Shown here piece by piece: positions 25,831 through 34,308 of a stretch of 64,000 nt of DNA. Every line of letters begins with the position of its first letter. Position 1 is the first letter of the stretch. The position numbers and the translations under genes are program-made. Below the pieces are notes generated by a model. The model did no database searches, was not told the DNA's origin, and was given only the letters and a program-made list of their open reading frames with translations. The DNA comes from Actinomyces weissii (GTDB taxonomy: Bacteria > Actinomycetota > Actinomycetes > Actinomycetales > Actinomycetaceae), in the NCBI RefSeq assembly GCF_016598775.1, contig NZ_CP066802.1, positions 1,240,001-1,304,000 of the forward strand, given 5' to 3'.

Positions 25831-26643
25831 GTGAGCGACAGCGGCCCACAGCCCGCACGACGCCCTCGCGCGACCTCACGCAGCGGCCCCCTGCCCGCGC
25901 TCCTGTTCGGTGCAGGCATCCTCCTGGCCTGGTGGCTGCTCGCCCGCTCCGGCAGCCTGCCCCGCTACGTGCTCCCCGACCCGGTAGCGGTGGCCCGCCG
26001 CCTGCTGCTGGGACTTACGCAGGCCCGCCTCCTGCCCGCAGCGGCCACCACCATGCAAGAAGCCCTGCTGGGCTGCCTGCTGGCCGCCGCCCTCGCCCTG
26101 CCCCTGGCCTGGGCGCTGTCCCACTGGCAGCTGTTCTCCCGCACAGTGCTGCCCTACGTGGCGGCCTCCCAGGCCGTCCCCGCGATCGCCCTGGCCCCCC
26201 TGTTCGTGGTCTGGTTCGGCTACGGCACCTGGCCGGTGGTGCTGCTGTGCGCCTTCATGGTGTTCTTCCCCATCACGGTCACCACCCTGGTGGGGCTGCG
26301 TGGCCTGGACCAGGACGTCATCGACGCCGCCCGGCTCGACGGCGCCCACGGCCTCCAGCTGGTCTGGCACCTGGAGGTACCCATGGCCCTGCCCTCGGTA
26401 CTGGCTGGTATGCGCACCGGCTTCACGCTGTCCGTGACCGGCGCGGTGGTCGGAGAGCTGACCATGGGTGGTAGCGGGCTGGGCCAGGTGCTGGCCTCGC
26501 AGCGCCAGAGCGCCGACACCACCGGCCTGTTCGCCACCATCATCCTGCTGTGCCTGCTGGCCACCAGCATCCACGCCTGCCTGCACCAGCTGGAGCGGCG
26601 CAGCCGCGTGGTCGCTGACGTCCGCGGCAGGCAGTCCCACTAA
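25831..26643 (+). CDS. ribX: ABC transporter permease, probable riboflavin transporter RibX
   Basis: This 270-residue inner-membrane protein belongs to the SsuC/TauC/ThiX-type permeases. It has about six hydrophobic segments and the cytoplasmic coupling loop DAARLDGAHGLQLVWHLEVPMALPSVLAG in outline, the EAA-like motif that contacts an ATPase. The GTG start is chosen because AAGGAG lies five to six bases upstream. The FMN riboswitch points to riboflavin or a flavin precursor as substrate, as described for RibXY systems; thiamine-pyrimidine transport would be expected with a TPP element instead. No ATPase gene is present in the operon. Confidence 0.85.
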   Translation: MSDSGPQPARRPRATSRSGPLPALLFGAGILLAWWLLARSGSLPRYVLPDPVAVARRLLLGLTQARLLPAAATTMQEALLGCLLAAALALPLAWALSHWQLFSRTVLPYVAASQAVPAIALAPLFVVWFGYGTWPVVLLCAFMVFFPITVTTLVGLRGLDQDVIDAARLDGAHGLQLVWHLEVPMALPSVLAGMRTGFTLSVTGAVVGELTMGGSGLGQVLASQRQSADTTGLFATIILLCLLATSIHACLHQLERRSRVVADVRGRQSH

Positions 26644-26675
26644 CCCCGTCCCGTCCCATACAGAAAGGCCCCTAG

Positions 26676-27713
26676 ATGACCCCCACCGCCCCCAGCCGCC
26701 GCCACCTGCTCAAGGCCGCACTGGCGGTCCCAGGCCTCGCCCTGCTGTCCTCCTGCGCCAGCGGGACCGGGGCGCAGCAGGCCGCCACCGGCACCAGCTC
26801 CAGCACCCGGGGCGGCACCCCGCTGACAATCGGCCTGACCTACACGCCCAGCATCCAGTTCGCCCCCTTCTACCTGGCCCAGGACCAGGGGCTGCTGGGC
26901 GTCCACCAGCTGCGCCACCACGGCGCGGAGGAGGGGCTGTTCGACGCCCTGCTGTCCGGCACCGAGCACCTGGTGGTGGCAGGCGGCGACGAGGCGATCG
27001 TGGCGGCCTCCAACGGTGCCGATCTGGTGGTCGTAGGCGGCTTCTACCAGCGCTACCCGGTCAGCGTGATCGTGCCGCAGGACTCCCCGGTCACGGACCT
27101 GCCCAGCCTGCGCGGGCACAGCATCGGCCTGCCCGGCCGCTTCGGGGAGAACTGGTACGCCCTCAGGCTGGCCCTGCACAACGCCGGCCTGACCGAGCAG
27201 GACGTGCAGGTCCAGGAGATCGGCTACACCCAGCAGCTGGCGCTGAGCACCGGCAAGGTGGACGCCGTCGTCGGCTACTCCAACAACGACGCCGTACAGC
27301 TGAACCTGGGCGGCACCCCGGTGCGTGAGATCGCCATCGGTGAGCAGGTGCCGCTGCTGGGCGCCTCACTGGTGACCAGCCGCAGCGTCCTGGAGGCGCA
27401 CCGCCCCGAGCTGCAGGCCCTGGTGGTGGCCTGCGCCCAGGGCATGACCCGCTTCTGTGACGACCCTGACGCGGCGGTGGAGATCACCCGGCAGCACCAG
27501 CCGGACCTGCTGGACAGCGAGCAGTCCTCCCGCGCCCGGGCCGTGGCGGTGGCCACCGGCGACCTCATCCGGCCCGACGACGCCACCACGGTAGGTGCCC
27601 TGGTGCCCGAGCAGGTGGGGCAGACCATCGACTTCCTGCGCAGCCACGAGCTGCTGGGGACCACTGCCGTCAGCACCGACACGGTCTGCGACGCCCTGCT
27701 GACGGTCGGCTGA
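26676..27713 (+). CDS. ribY: Lipoprotein substrate-binding protein, probable riboflavin-binding RibY
   Basis: The 345-residue protein has an N-terminal export signal with a twin arginine (SRRHLLKA) and a lipobox LSSC, so Cys27 should be lipidated and the protein held outside the membrane. The body is an NMT1/THI5-like binding protein: LTIGLTYTPSIQFAPFYLAQDQGL near the N-terminus in outline, then GGDEAIVAASNGADLVVVGG and GYSNNDAVQLN. It lies 32 bases after ribX in the same FMN-controlled transcript. The flavin assignment rests on the riboswitch, because this family also binds thiamine precursors and sulfonates. Confidence 0.85.
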   Translation: MTPTAPSRRHLLKAALAVPGLALLSSCASGTGAQQAATGTSSSTRGGTPLTIGLTYTPSIQFAPFYLAQDQGLLGVHQLRHHGAEEGLFDALLSGTEHLVVAGGDEAIVAASNGADLVVVGGFYQRYPVSVIVPQDSPVTDLPSLRGHSIGLPGRFGENWYALRLALHNAGLTEQDVQVQEIGYTQQLALSTGKVDAVVGYSNNDAVQLNLGGTPVREIAIGEQVPLLGASLVTSRSVLEAHRPELQALVVACAQGMTRFCDDPDAAVEITRQHQPDLLDSEQSSRARAVAVATGDLIRPDDATTVGALVPEQVGQTIDFLRSHELLGTTAVSTDTVCDALLTVG

Positions 27714-27896
27714 ACCAGGTCGACGGCGTCCGGCCGGCGCTGGGCCACAGCTGCGGCCGCAGCCCCGGCCGGGCCGCACCCGCCGGTGCAGGCCGCACCG
27801 GTCGGTACAGGTGCGTGCAGGCCGGTCCGGAGCCGTTCGCCTCCGCGCCCGCCAGCGCAGGGGGCTGCACGTCCGCGCCCGGCCGGGGCAGGCGGC
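27714..27896. other. Convergent intergenic region between ribY and hisG
   Basis: About 180 bases, very GC-rich, with scattered GCAGGCCG and CCGGTC words and only weak hairpin potential (GCACC/GGTGC near 27803). No clear terminator or gene. Confidence 0.4.
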
Positions 27897-28742
27897 TCAG
27901 AGCCGGCAGGCCAGCAGCGAGGAGACCAGGATCGCGCGGGCCCCCAGCGCGTAGAGCTCGTCCATGACCCGGTTCATGTCCTTGCGGGGCACCATGGCCC
28001 GCACCGCCACCCAGTCCGGGTTCTGCAGCGGGGAGACGGTGGGGGACTCGATCCCCGGTGTCAGGGCGCTGGCTTGGTCCAGCAGGTTCATGGGCACGTC
28101 GTAGTCCACCAGCACGTAGGAGCGGGCCCGCAGCACGCCCTCCAGGCGGCGCACCAGCGTGGCCAGGGCGGGCTCGTGCTGGAACTGCTCGGTGGTCACC
28201 AGCACCGCCTCGGAGACCAGCAGGGGCTCCCCGAAGACCTCCAGGCCCGCGGCGCGCAGGGTGGTGCCGGTCTCCACCACGTCGGCGATCAGGTCGGCCA
28301 CCCCCAGGTGCACGGAGGACTCCACGGCGCCGTCCAGGTGCACCGTGGTGGCCTGCACCCCCTGGGCCTCCAGGTAGCCGCGCACCAGCACGTCGTAGGA
28401 GGTGGCCACCCTCTTGCCCGCCACGTCAGCCAGGCTGGACATGGTCCCGGCGGGGGCGGCCAGGCGGAAGGTGGAGCGGGCGAAGCCCAGCGGCAGGTGC
28501 TCCAGGGCCTGCACCCCGGAGTCCAGCAGCAGGTCACGGCCGGTGATCCCGGCGTGGACCGTGCCCTGGCCCACGTACACGGCGATGTCGCGGGGCCGCA
28601 GGAAGAACAGCTCGACGTCGTTGTCGGCGTCCACCAGCACCAGCTCGCGGCCGGAGCGCCGGGTGCGGTACCCGGCCTCCTTGAGCAGGGTGATGGCCGG
28701 GTCGGAGAGGGAGCCCTTGTTGGGGACGGCTAAGCGCAGCAC
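27897..28742 (-). CDS. hisG: ATP phosphoribosyltransferase (long form)
   Basis: The 281-residue enzyme joins ATP and PRPP in the first step of histidine synthesis. The N-terminal LRLAVPNKGSL and FLRPRDIAVYVGQGTVHAGITGRDLL in outline are catalytic-domain marks, and the PRPP loop appears as ADVVETGTTLRAAGL. The C-terminal part contains the regulatory ACT-like domain of the long form, so feedback inhibition by histidine is expected. It starts at GTG and lies 42 bases downstream of hisE in the same minus-strand operon. No other his genes are in the window. Confidence 0.95.
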   Translation of the reverse strand: MLRLAVPNKGSLSDPAITLLKEAGYRTRRSGRELVLVDADNDVELFFLRPRDIAVYVGQGTVHAGITGRDLLLDSGVQALEHLPLGFARSTFRLAAPAGTMSSLADVAGKRVATSYDVLVRGYLEAQGVQATTVHLDGAVESSVHLGVADLIADVVETGTTLRAAGLEVFGEPLLVSEAVLVTTEQFQHEPALATLVRRLEGVLRARSYVLVDYDVPMNLLDQASALTPGIESPTVSPLQNPDWVAVRAMVPRKDMNRVMDELYALGARAILVSSLLACRL

Positions 28743-28784
28743 GGGTACAGGCCTGTCTGTTCAGTTCGGTTGGGGGAGGGGCGG

Positions 28785-29048
28785 TCACAGGAAGCGGTAG
28801 ACGTCCTGGAGGGTGTAGCCCTTGGCGACCATCATGCACTGGGTGTGGTAGAGCAGCTGGCTGATCTCCTCGCAGGCGGCGGCGTCGCTCTCGTGCTCGC
28901 AGGCCATCCAGGTCTCTGCCGCCTCCTCCACCAGCTTCTTGCCGATGAAGTGCACGCCCCGGTCGAGCTCGGCGACGGTGCCGGAGCCCTCCGGGCGGGT
29001 GGTGGCCTTCTCCTGCAGCTCAGCAAAGAGCTCCTCGAATGTCTTCAC
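28785..29048 (-). CDS. hisE: Phosphoribosyl-ATP pyrophosphatase
   Basis: The 87-residue protein hydrolyses phosphoribosyl-ATP to phosphoribosyl-AMP, the second histidine step. It is the stand-alone HisE form, not fused to HisI. The MazG-like helical motif is visible in [18 protein letters not shown] (Glu-rich metal site). The GTG start at 29048 has TAGACT six bases upstream on the minus strand, indicating a leaderless mRNA. The hisE-hisG order is common in actinobacteria. Confidence 0.94.
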   Translation of the reverse strand: MKTFEELFAELQEKATTRPEGSGTVAELDRGVHFIGKKLVEEAAETWMACEHESDAAACEEISQLLYHTQCMMVAKGYTLQDVYRFL

Positions 29049-29054
29049 GCGGCG

Positions 29055-29060
29055 AGTCTA
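29055..29060 (-). promoter_or_regulatory. -10 box of a leaderless promoter for hisE-hisG
   Basis: TAGACT on the minus strand ends six bases before the hisE GTG. No Shine-Dalgarno sequence. Confidence 0.6.
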
Positions 29061-29170
29061 TGGCAAGGCCCTGGGCCCGCTACGGCCCCACCCACCAGGC
29101 AAGATGCACGAAGGTGAGCCAACGCCCCTCACACGCGCCACATTCGCTCGCCATGGGGCATGATGGGGTT

Positions 29171-30124
29171 ATGCCGCAGATCGTCGTAGCCACCCCGAAC
29201 CCCGCCATCGACATCACCTACGCGGTGCCGCAGCCGCGTCTGGGCCAGGTGCACCGCGTAAGCAGCATCGTGCGGCGCGCGGGCGGCAAGGGGCTGAACG
29301 TGGCCGCCGTGCTGGCCCAGCTCGGTGTGCGCAGCCGAGTCACCGGCTTCCTGGGCGGCCGTGGGGGCGGGGAGCTGCGAGAGCTGGTGCGGGACTGGCC
29401 GGTGGACCAGGACTGGGTGGACCTGGGGGAGGCCTGCCCCACCCGCTCCTCAGTGGCCGTACGCGCCGACGACGGCAGCGTCACCGTCTTCAACGAGGCC
29501 GGTCCCACCACCACCTCAGACCACTGGGATGCTCTCACCAGGACCGTCAGCCAGGCCCTGGCGCCCCAGGACGTGCTGGTGGTCTCCGGCTCCTGCCCAC
29601 CCGGGACCAGCAGCCAAGACCTCGCCTCCCTGCTCACTGCCGCCCGGGAACGCGGGGCCCGCACGGTCCTGGACACCTCCGGGCCCCTGCTGGTGGCCTG
29701 CTCCGGCCTGGCCGACGTCGTAAAGCCCAACCGGGAGGAGCTGTCCCAGGCCACCGGCACCACGGACCTGGCCGCTGGTGCCAAGGCTCTGCTGGAGAAC
29801 GGGACCGGAGCCGTGGTGGTCTCGGACGGGCCGCGGGGCATGTACCTGTTTGCTGGTGGCAGCGCCGGTGGTGCTTGGCACGCTGACGCGCCCGACGTGC
29901 CGGTGGTCAACCCCACCGGGGCGGGGGACTCCGCGGTGGCGGCCCTGGCCGCCGGGCTGTGGCGCAGCCCGGGGGTGCTGGGCGCTCGGGCGCTGGTGGA
30001 GGCGGTGGCGCTTTCCGTGGCCGCCGTGGTCACCCCCGTGGCCGGGGTGGTGGACCTGCCCACCTACGAGCGGCTGCGCAGCCAGGTGACCGCCCAGGTG
30101 GTGGACGCCGCGGCGCAGGCATAG
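29171..30124 (+). CDS. 1-phosphofructokinase or related PfkB-family sugar-phosphate kinase
   Basis: The 317-residue protein starts PQIVVATPNPAIDITYAVP, the LacC/FruK subgroup signature. The substrate-side segment is RRAGGKGLNVAAVLAQLG, and the catalytic base is Asp253 in NPTGAGDSA. Members phosphorylate fructose-1-phosphate or tagatose-6-phosphate; fructose-1-phosphate is the likeliest substrate but no fructose PTS gene is adjacent. The ATG at 29171 has CATGAT six bases upstream and no ribosome site, consistent with a leaderless transcript. It diverges from hisE. Confidence 0.85.
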   Translation: MPQIVVATPNPAIDITYAVPQPRLGQVHRVSSIVRRAGGKGLNVAAVLAQLGVRSRVTGFLGGRGGGELRELVRDWPVDQDWVDLGEACPTRSSVAVRADDGSVTVFNEAGPTTTSDHWDALTRTVSQALAPQDVLVVSGSCPPGTSSQDLASLLTAARERGARTVLDTSGPLLVACSGLADVVKPNREELSQATGTTDLAAGAKALLENGTGAVVVSDGPRGMYLFAGGSAGGAWHADAPDVPVVNPTGAGDSAVAALAAGLWRSPGVLGARALVEAVALSVAAVVTPVAGVVDLPTYERLRSQVTAQVVDAAAQA

Positions 30125-30133
30125 TCAGCCAAG

Positions 30134-30256
30134 CTGGTCTCCCGGCCCCGCACCCGGTGCTCTGGCCTCGCTGAGCGCGTTAGCAGCCCCGTGAGCCCGC
30201 CCGCCTAGCCCGATCTGGTCTTCCGGCCCCAACCTTGTGCTCTGGTGTCACTAAGC
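30134..30256 (+). repeat. Two imperfect copies of a roughly 42-bp sequence, 81 bases apart
   Basis: CTGGTCTCCCGGCCCCGCAC at 30134 and CTGGTCTTCCGGCCCCAACC at 30215 begin two copies that both continue through GTGCTCTGG and end CTGAGC or CTAAGC. They fill the space after the kinase gene. No gene is seen in this 240-base gap. Confidence 0.6.
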
Positions 30257-30368
30257 GGCTCGGCGGCACCATGGTCATGCCTGCCTGGTACGTCGAGCCA
30301 GCGCCTGCTTGTTCTCCCCGACCCCGCTGGTGCTGCCAGGCTCACCCAGCCCTGTGCAGGCTGCCCCG

Positions 30369-31526
30369 CTAGGCGCCAAGCAGCGCGGCCGCGTGGCGTC
30401 CGGCCGCCGCCGCGGACAGGAAGGCCGCCGCGTCGTCGTCCAGCCCCCGCCCCATGGTGGACAGGCGCAGGCCCGCCAGGCGCTCCACCTGCTCCAGGGC
30501 CGCACGCAGGCCCGCCGTCTCCACCTCCACCAGCTGGTGCTGGGCCCCCACAGCGCGTGGCGCCCCCAGGGCCTGGGCCTGCTCCCGCACCTGCTTGCCC
30601 AGCACCCCCGGAAGCACCGGCACCACCACGTCCGCCGTCAGCAGGGCCACCTGCCCGTAGGCCGTCAGCGAGTGGTGCGAGAGGCCCCGGTGCCGGGAAC
30701 GCTTGTCCGCCTCCGAGACCCGCAGGCAGGCCACCGGCCTGCCCCCCAGCACCGCGGCCGCGTTGACCGCCTCGCCGCAGGAGGTGCCCGAGAAGCCCCA
30801 GGGGGTGTCCGTGCCCAGGTTGCCCGGCCCCTGCGTCACGACAGCGATATCGGCCCCCAGCACCAGGCGGGCCGCCAGCAGGCCGTTGTGCAGCGAAACC
30901 GCCTCCACGTCACCGCCCCAGGCCTGCCCCGTGGTCACCGTGCCCGCCAGCAGCCCGGCTGCCTGCAAGGCCGCCACGGTGCGCGAGTAGGCCAGGGGCA
31001 GCGCCCCGCCGTCGGTCATGACGTACACCACCCGGGGCCCGCCCTTACCGGAGGCCGGGAGCGTGCCCGCCACCAGCGCAGGCAGTGAGGAGTGCAGGTC
31101 CGCCACCACCACCGGCATGCCCTCCAGGCTCAGCTGCCCCTGCGCTCCGCTGAGAACCTGGTGGTGCTCCGTGCCCTGCTCGTCCACCCCCTGAACCAGC
31201 AGCTGGTCGGGCGTGTAGCGGCACTTGACCAGGTGCCCGGGGGCGCGCTGGTCGGCGGCCAGCGGGCCCAGCACCGCCGTGACCATGGCGTGCCCGCCGG
31301 TGCCCAGGCCCTGCACCAGGGCCGACACCTCCAGGCGCACCTCCTGGCCCGGCTGCGGCAGCCCGTGCAGCTGCTCGTAGACCACCGCCCGGAGCCGGGC
31401 CCCTGCCTTCAGCAGGGTGGCTCCCGGTGGGCAGGCAGCCACCTCCACCTCCAGCTCGCTGCAACGGCGTCCCACCGGCCCCCAGGACCTACGCACTGCC
31501 TGCACCACGCCGTCGCGCCACATCAT
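30369..31526 (-). CDS. DUF3866 family protein
   Basis: The product has 385 residues. It matches an actinobacterial family of unknown function, with landmarks VKCRYTPDQLLVQGVDEQG, VVYVMTDGGALPLAYSRTV and VTQGPGNLGTDTPWGFSGT followed by RVSEADKRSRHRGLSHHS. The glycine-rich and DGGAL-type segments suggest a globular cytoplasmic protein, but no activity is established that I know of. The ATG at 31526 is selected because TACCGT lies six bases upstream on the minus strand; an adjacent ATG at 31523 is the alternative. It diverges from pafB with overlapping promoters, an association also seen in other actinobacteria. Confidence 0.82.
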   Translation of the reverse strand: MMWRDGVVQAVRRSWGPVGRRCSELEVEVAACPPGATLLKAGARLRAVVYEQLHGLPQPGQEVRLEVSALVQGLGTGGHAMVTAVLGPLAADQRAPGHLVKCRYTPDQLLVQGVDEQGTEHHQVLSGAQGQLSLEGMPVVVADLHSSLPALVAGTLPASGKGGPRVVYVMTDGGALPLAYSRTVAALQAAGLLAGTVTTGQAWGGDVEAVSLHNGLLAARLVLGADIAVVTQGPGNLGTDTPWGFSGTSCGEAVNAAAVLGGRPVACLRVSEADKRSRHRGLSHHSLTAYGQVALLTADVVVPVLPGVLGKQVREQAQALGAPRAVGAQHQLVEVETAGLRAALEQVERLAGLRLSTMGRGLDDDAAAFLSAAAAGRHAAALLGA

Positions 31527-31532
31527 GGCTCC

Positions 31533-31558
31533 ACGGTACCGGCCCGAGGTCCTAGCCT
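31533..31558. promoter_or_regulatory. Overlapping divergent leaderless promoters for DUF3866 and pafB
   Basis: TACCGT on the minus strand (31538-31533) precedes the DUF3866 ATG by six bases. TAGCCT on the plus strand (31553-31558) precedes the pafB GTG by six bases. The start codons are only 38 bases apart, so each -10 box lies in the other's -35 region and both cannot be occupied at once. Confidence 0.6.
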
Positions 31559-31564
31559 GTGCCA

Positions 31565-32770
31565 GTGAGCTCCTCAACCACCCCGGTGCCCCCTGCCACG
31601 ATCCCCGCCGAGCAGCGCCAGCTCAACCTCCTGCACGCGCTGCGCCACAGCCACCGAGGGCTGACCGCCGTCGAGCTGCTGGAGAGCGTGGAGGGCTACG
31701 AGGGCAACAGTCCCTCCCAGCGCCGCAAGTTCGAGCGTGACAAGGACGTGCTGCGCGAGCTGGGTATCACTACCCGCACCGAGCCGGAGGGGGCGGCTGC
31801 CGAGGGCCTGGAGGTCCGCTACCGGGTGGAGGACGGCGGCTACACCCTGGCCCCGCTCCGGCTCGACGCCGCCCAGGCGCAGGTGCTGGCGCTGGCGGCA
31901 CGCTCCTGGCAGGAAGGCAGGCTCCCCTCCGCGGCCCGCCGGGCCGTCACCAAGCTGCTGGCGGTCGCTGAGGCGGCAGAGGACGCCGGCGGCCCGCAGG
32001 ACCTTAGCCTGAGCGTGGACCCGAGCGTCCCCACAGAGCTGGTGGACGCCGTAGACCAGCAGCAGGTGGTGGCCTTCGACTACACCTCGCCCTCCTCCGG
32101 GCGGGTCTCCTGCCGCACCGTGGAGCCCCACGCCCTGGAGCTGCGGGAGGGCCGCTGGTACCTGCTGGCGGTAGAGACCGGCTCCCGCCGGGAGCTCACC
32201 TTCCGGGTGGAGCGGATCAGTGGCCCGGTCACGCCCCTGAGTGCTCCCCGGGCCTTCACCACCCGGACGGCGACCGCGCCCCCGGAGCACCGGCGGGCGC
32301 TGCTGGCCCTGCGGCCAGGCAAGGGCCTGGCGCTGCGCGGGGCCGCCAGCCGCCCGCTCAGCCCCACCGACCTGCCCGCCGCACCAGGCCCGGTGGTCCA
32401 GGGGCGGGACCTGCTGGAGCTGACCTACCAGGACCGGGACCAGCTTTCCCTGGCCGGGCTGCTGGCCTCACTGGGGCCGGACGTGCTCGTGCTGGAGCCG
32501 CCTGCCCTGCGGGAGGCGGTACGCACCCACCTGCGGGCCGTCGCCAGCCTGGGACCGCGGGGCGCAACCGACCCGGCACACATGGGTCCCCCCAGGGACC
32601 AAGCCGTAGCAGATCAGGCCCCGGCAGACCAGGCCAGAGAAGGTCTGCGACCAGCAGCTCTGGAACCGGCAGGTCCAGGCCCAGCGGATCAGGCCCCGGT
32701 GGGCGGCGCCCCGCACGACGAGGTCCCACCCACCACGACCGGCACTCCCAGCACGGTTAAGGAGCAGTGA
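31565..32770 (+). CDS. pafB: PafB-type WYL-domain transcriptional regulator
   Basis: The product is about 401 residues, beginning MSSSTTP. A winged-helix domain lies at about 15-75 (LLHALRHSHRGLTAVELLESV), followed by a WYL domain carrying LELREGRWYLLAVETGSRRELTFRVERIS. The C-terminal 60 residues are a disordered Ala/Pro/Asp-rich tail with repeated ADQAP, not usual for the family. PafB and PafC together activate DNA-damage genes in mycobacteria. The GTG at 31565 is supported by TAGCCT six bases upstream; an earlier GTG at 31559 lies too close to that box. Its stop codon overlaps the pafC start. Confidence 0.88.
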   Translation: MSSSTTPVPPATIPAEQRQLNLLHALRHSHRGLTAVELLESVEGYEGNSPSQRRKFERDKDVLRELGITTRTEPEGAAAEGLEVRYRVEDGGYTLAPLRLDAAQAQVLALAARSWQEGRLPSAARRAVTKLLAVAEAAEDAGGPQDLSLSVDPSVPTELVDAVDQQQVVAFDYTSPSSGRVSCRTVEPHALELREGRWYLLAVETGSRRELTFRVERISGPVTPLSAPRAFTTRTATAPPEHRRALLALRPGKGLALRGAASRPLSPTDLPAAPGPVVQGRDLLELTYQDRDQLSLAGLLASLGPDVLVLEPPALREAVRTHLRAVASLGPRGATDPAHMGPPRDQAVADQAPADQAREGLRPAALEPAGPGPADQAPVGGAPHDEVPPTTTGTPSTVKEQ

Positions 32771-33801
32771 GCATGGCCCGACCCTCCGGCCCCGAGCGCC
32801 TGGCCCGGCTTATGGCCCTGCCTGCCTGGGTGGGGGCGCACCCCGGTGCCACCCTGGCCCAGGCCGCCCAGCACTTTGACGTGCCCCCGCAGCAGCTCCA
32901 CGCGGACCTGCTGACCCTGTGGATGACGGGGCTGCCCGGCATGGCCGGGGGAGACCTGGTGGACTTCGACTTCGCGGCCCTGGAGGAGGACGGCGAGCTC
33001 TACCTGACCCAGGGCCTGGGCCTGGACCTGCCCGTGCGGCTCTCGCGCCACGAGGCCGCCAGCCTGCTGCTGGTGCTCGGTGTCCTGCGGCAGGTCCTGG
33101 CCGCTGACCCCCAGGCCGCCGCTACCCTGGAGCGCACCCGTCAGGCGCTGCTGGAGGCCATGGGGGAGGCCCCTGCCACCCAGCGTCAGTCGCTGGCTCC
33201 AGCCGGTGCCACAGGCGAGGCGCAGGCGTCGGGCCCGCGGCACCTGGGGGAGGTGGACCCAGCCGTGCTGGGGGCCGTCCGCCAGGCCCTGCGCCGGCAC
33301 CGCCGTCTGCACCTGGAGTACGTGTCCGCCACGGACCAGCGCACCAGCCGCCAGGTGGACCCCCTGCTGCTGCAGGGCGACGGCAGCCACCTGACCCTGA
33401 GCGCCTGGTGCCACGAGGCGGGCGCGGAACGCAGCTTCCGCCTGGACCGGGTGCTGGAGGCGCGGGTGCTGGAGGCTCCCGCCAACCACCAGGCACCTGC
33501 CCGACGTCGTAGGCCCACGGCGGACGAGCGCCCCCGGGCGGTGCTTACGCTCGCCCTCACCGGACGCTGGCTGGTGGAGGAGATCCCCTGGGAGTCCGCC
33601 ACGGAGACGGACGACGGCCGCTGGCGCGTGACCGTGCGGGGCCGGGACGAGGAGTGGCTGGTGCGCCTGGTACTGTCCGCGGGGCAGCACGTGCTGCAGG
33701 TTGAGCCCCAGGCGCTGAGGCAGCAGGCTGCCCAGCTGGCGCAGGCCGCCCTGCGGGCATACGAGGCACATGAGGGGCCCACCGTGGCCGACCTTCCCTG
33801 A
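32767..33801 (+). CDS. pafC: PafC-type WYL-domain transcriptional regulator
   Basis: The protein has 344 residues, with a winged-helix N-terminus (RLMALPAWVGAHPGATLAQAAQHFDVP) and a WYL domain in the second half (RRHRRLHLEYVSATDQRTSRQVDPLLL, then GSHLTLSAWCHEAGAERSFRLDRV). It partners PafB. The GTG overlaps the pafB stop codon (GTGA); an ATG six bases later is an alternative. The order pafB-pafC-tatA-tatC-dgk-helY matches the arrangement in other actinobacteria, here without the proteasome ligase gene in view. Confidence 0.88.
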   Translation: MSMARPSGPERLARLMALPAWVGAHPGATLAQAAQHFDVPPQQLHADLLTLWMTGLPGMAGGDLVDFDFAALEEDGELYLTQGLGLDLPVRLSRHEAASLLLVLGVLRQVLAADPQAAATLERTRQALLEAMGEAPATQRQSLAPAGATGEAQASGPRHLGEVDPAVLGAVRQALRRHRRLHLEYVSATDQRTSRQVDPLLLQGDGSHLTLSAWCHEAGAERSFRLDRVLEARVLEAPANHQAPARRRRPTADERPRAVLTLALTGRWLVEEIPWESATETDDGRWRVTVRGRDEEWLVRLVLSAGQHVLQVEPQALRQQAAQLAQAALRAYEAHEGPTVADLP

Positions 33802-33935
33802 CCGGCTGGGGCTGGCAGGCAGGGCCCCAGTACGCCTTGCGTGGAACCTCACGCCCGCGTTTACGGCCCGGGCCGCTGGTAACGCTAGACTCGCCGTGTT
33901 CCGCTATCGCCCACAAACTTGGAAGAGGTACTCAC

Positions 33936-34214
33936 ATGGGAGCCATGAAGCCTTGGCACTGGATCGTCGTTCTCGTTGTCGTCCTCCTCGTCTTCGGTGG
34001 CAACAAGCTGCCTGAGCTGGCTGGCAGCATCGGCAAGTCGATGAAGGTCTTCAAGAAGGAGGTCAAGGAGCTGCGTGAGGACGAGGACGCCCCCGCCGCC
34101 CAGGCCCCCGCGCAGATCCAGCCGCAGCAGGGCACCTACTACACCCAGCCGACCCAGCCCGGGCAGGCTGCTCCCCAGGTGGGCCCGCAGGACGGCGCCG
34201 CCCCCCAGGCCTGA
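33936..34214 (+). CDS. tatA: Twin-arginine translocase subunit TatA
   Basis: The 92-residue protein has a single N-terminal membrane helix (WHWIVVLVVVLLVFGG), the hinge NKLPELAGSIGKS and an amphipathic helix KVFKKEVKELRED, followed by a Gln/Pro-rich tail. It forms the export pore for folded proteins with TatC. The start follows GGAAGAGGT at 33921-33929; an ATG nine bases later (MKPWHW) is also possible. No tatB is seen nearby. The RibY precursor's twin arginine is one possible client. Confidence 0.92.
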   Translation: MGAMKPWHWIVVLVVVLLVFGGNKLPELAGSIGKSMKVFKKEVKELREDEDAPAAQAPAQIQPQQGTYYTQPTQPGQAAPQVGPQDGAAPQA

Positions 34215-34243
34215 GCCCCGGCCCCTGCAGGGGCACTCATCAA

Positions 34244-34279
34244 CCCTGGCGGCGCTGGCTTGAGCACGTGCCGCCAGGG
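34244..34279 (+). terminator. Intercistronic hairpin between tatA and tatC
   Basis: CCCTGGCGGC (34244-34253) pairs perfectly with GCCGCCAGGG (34270-34279). A GCCCCTGCAGGGGC palindrome precedes it. It may partly end or stabilise the tatA message, giving more TatA than TatC. Confidence 0.5.
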
Positions 34280-34308
34280 AGCAGGTCAACCCGGAGAAAG
34301 GACCAGCA

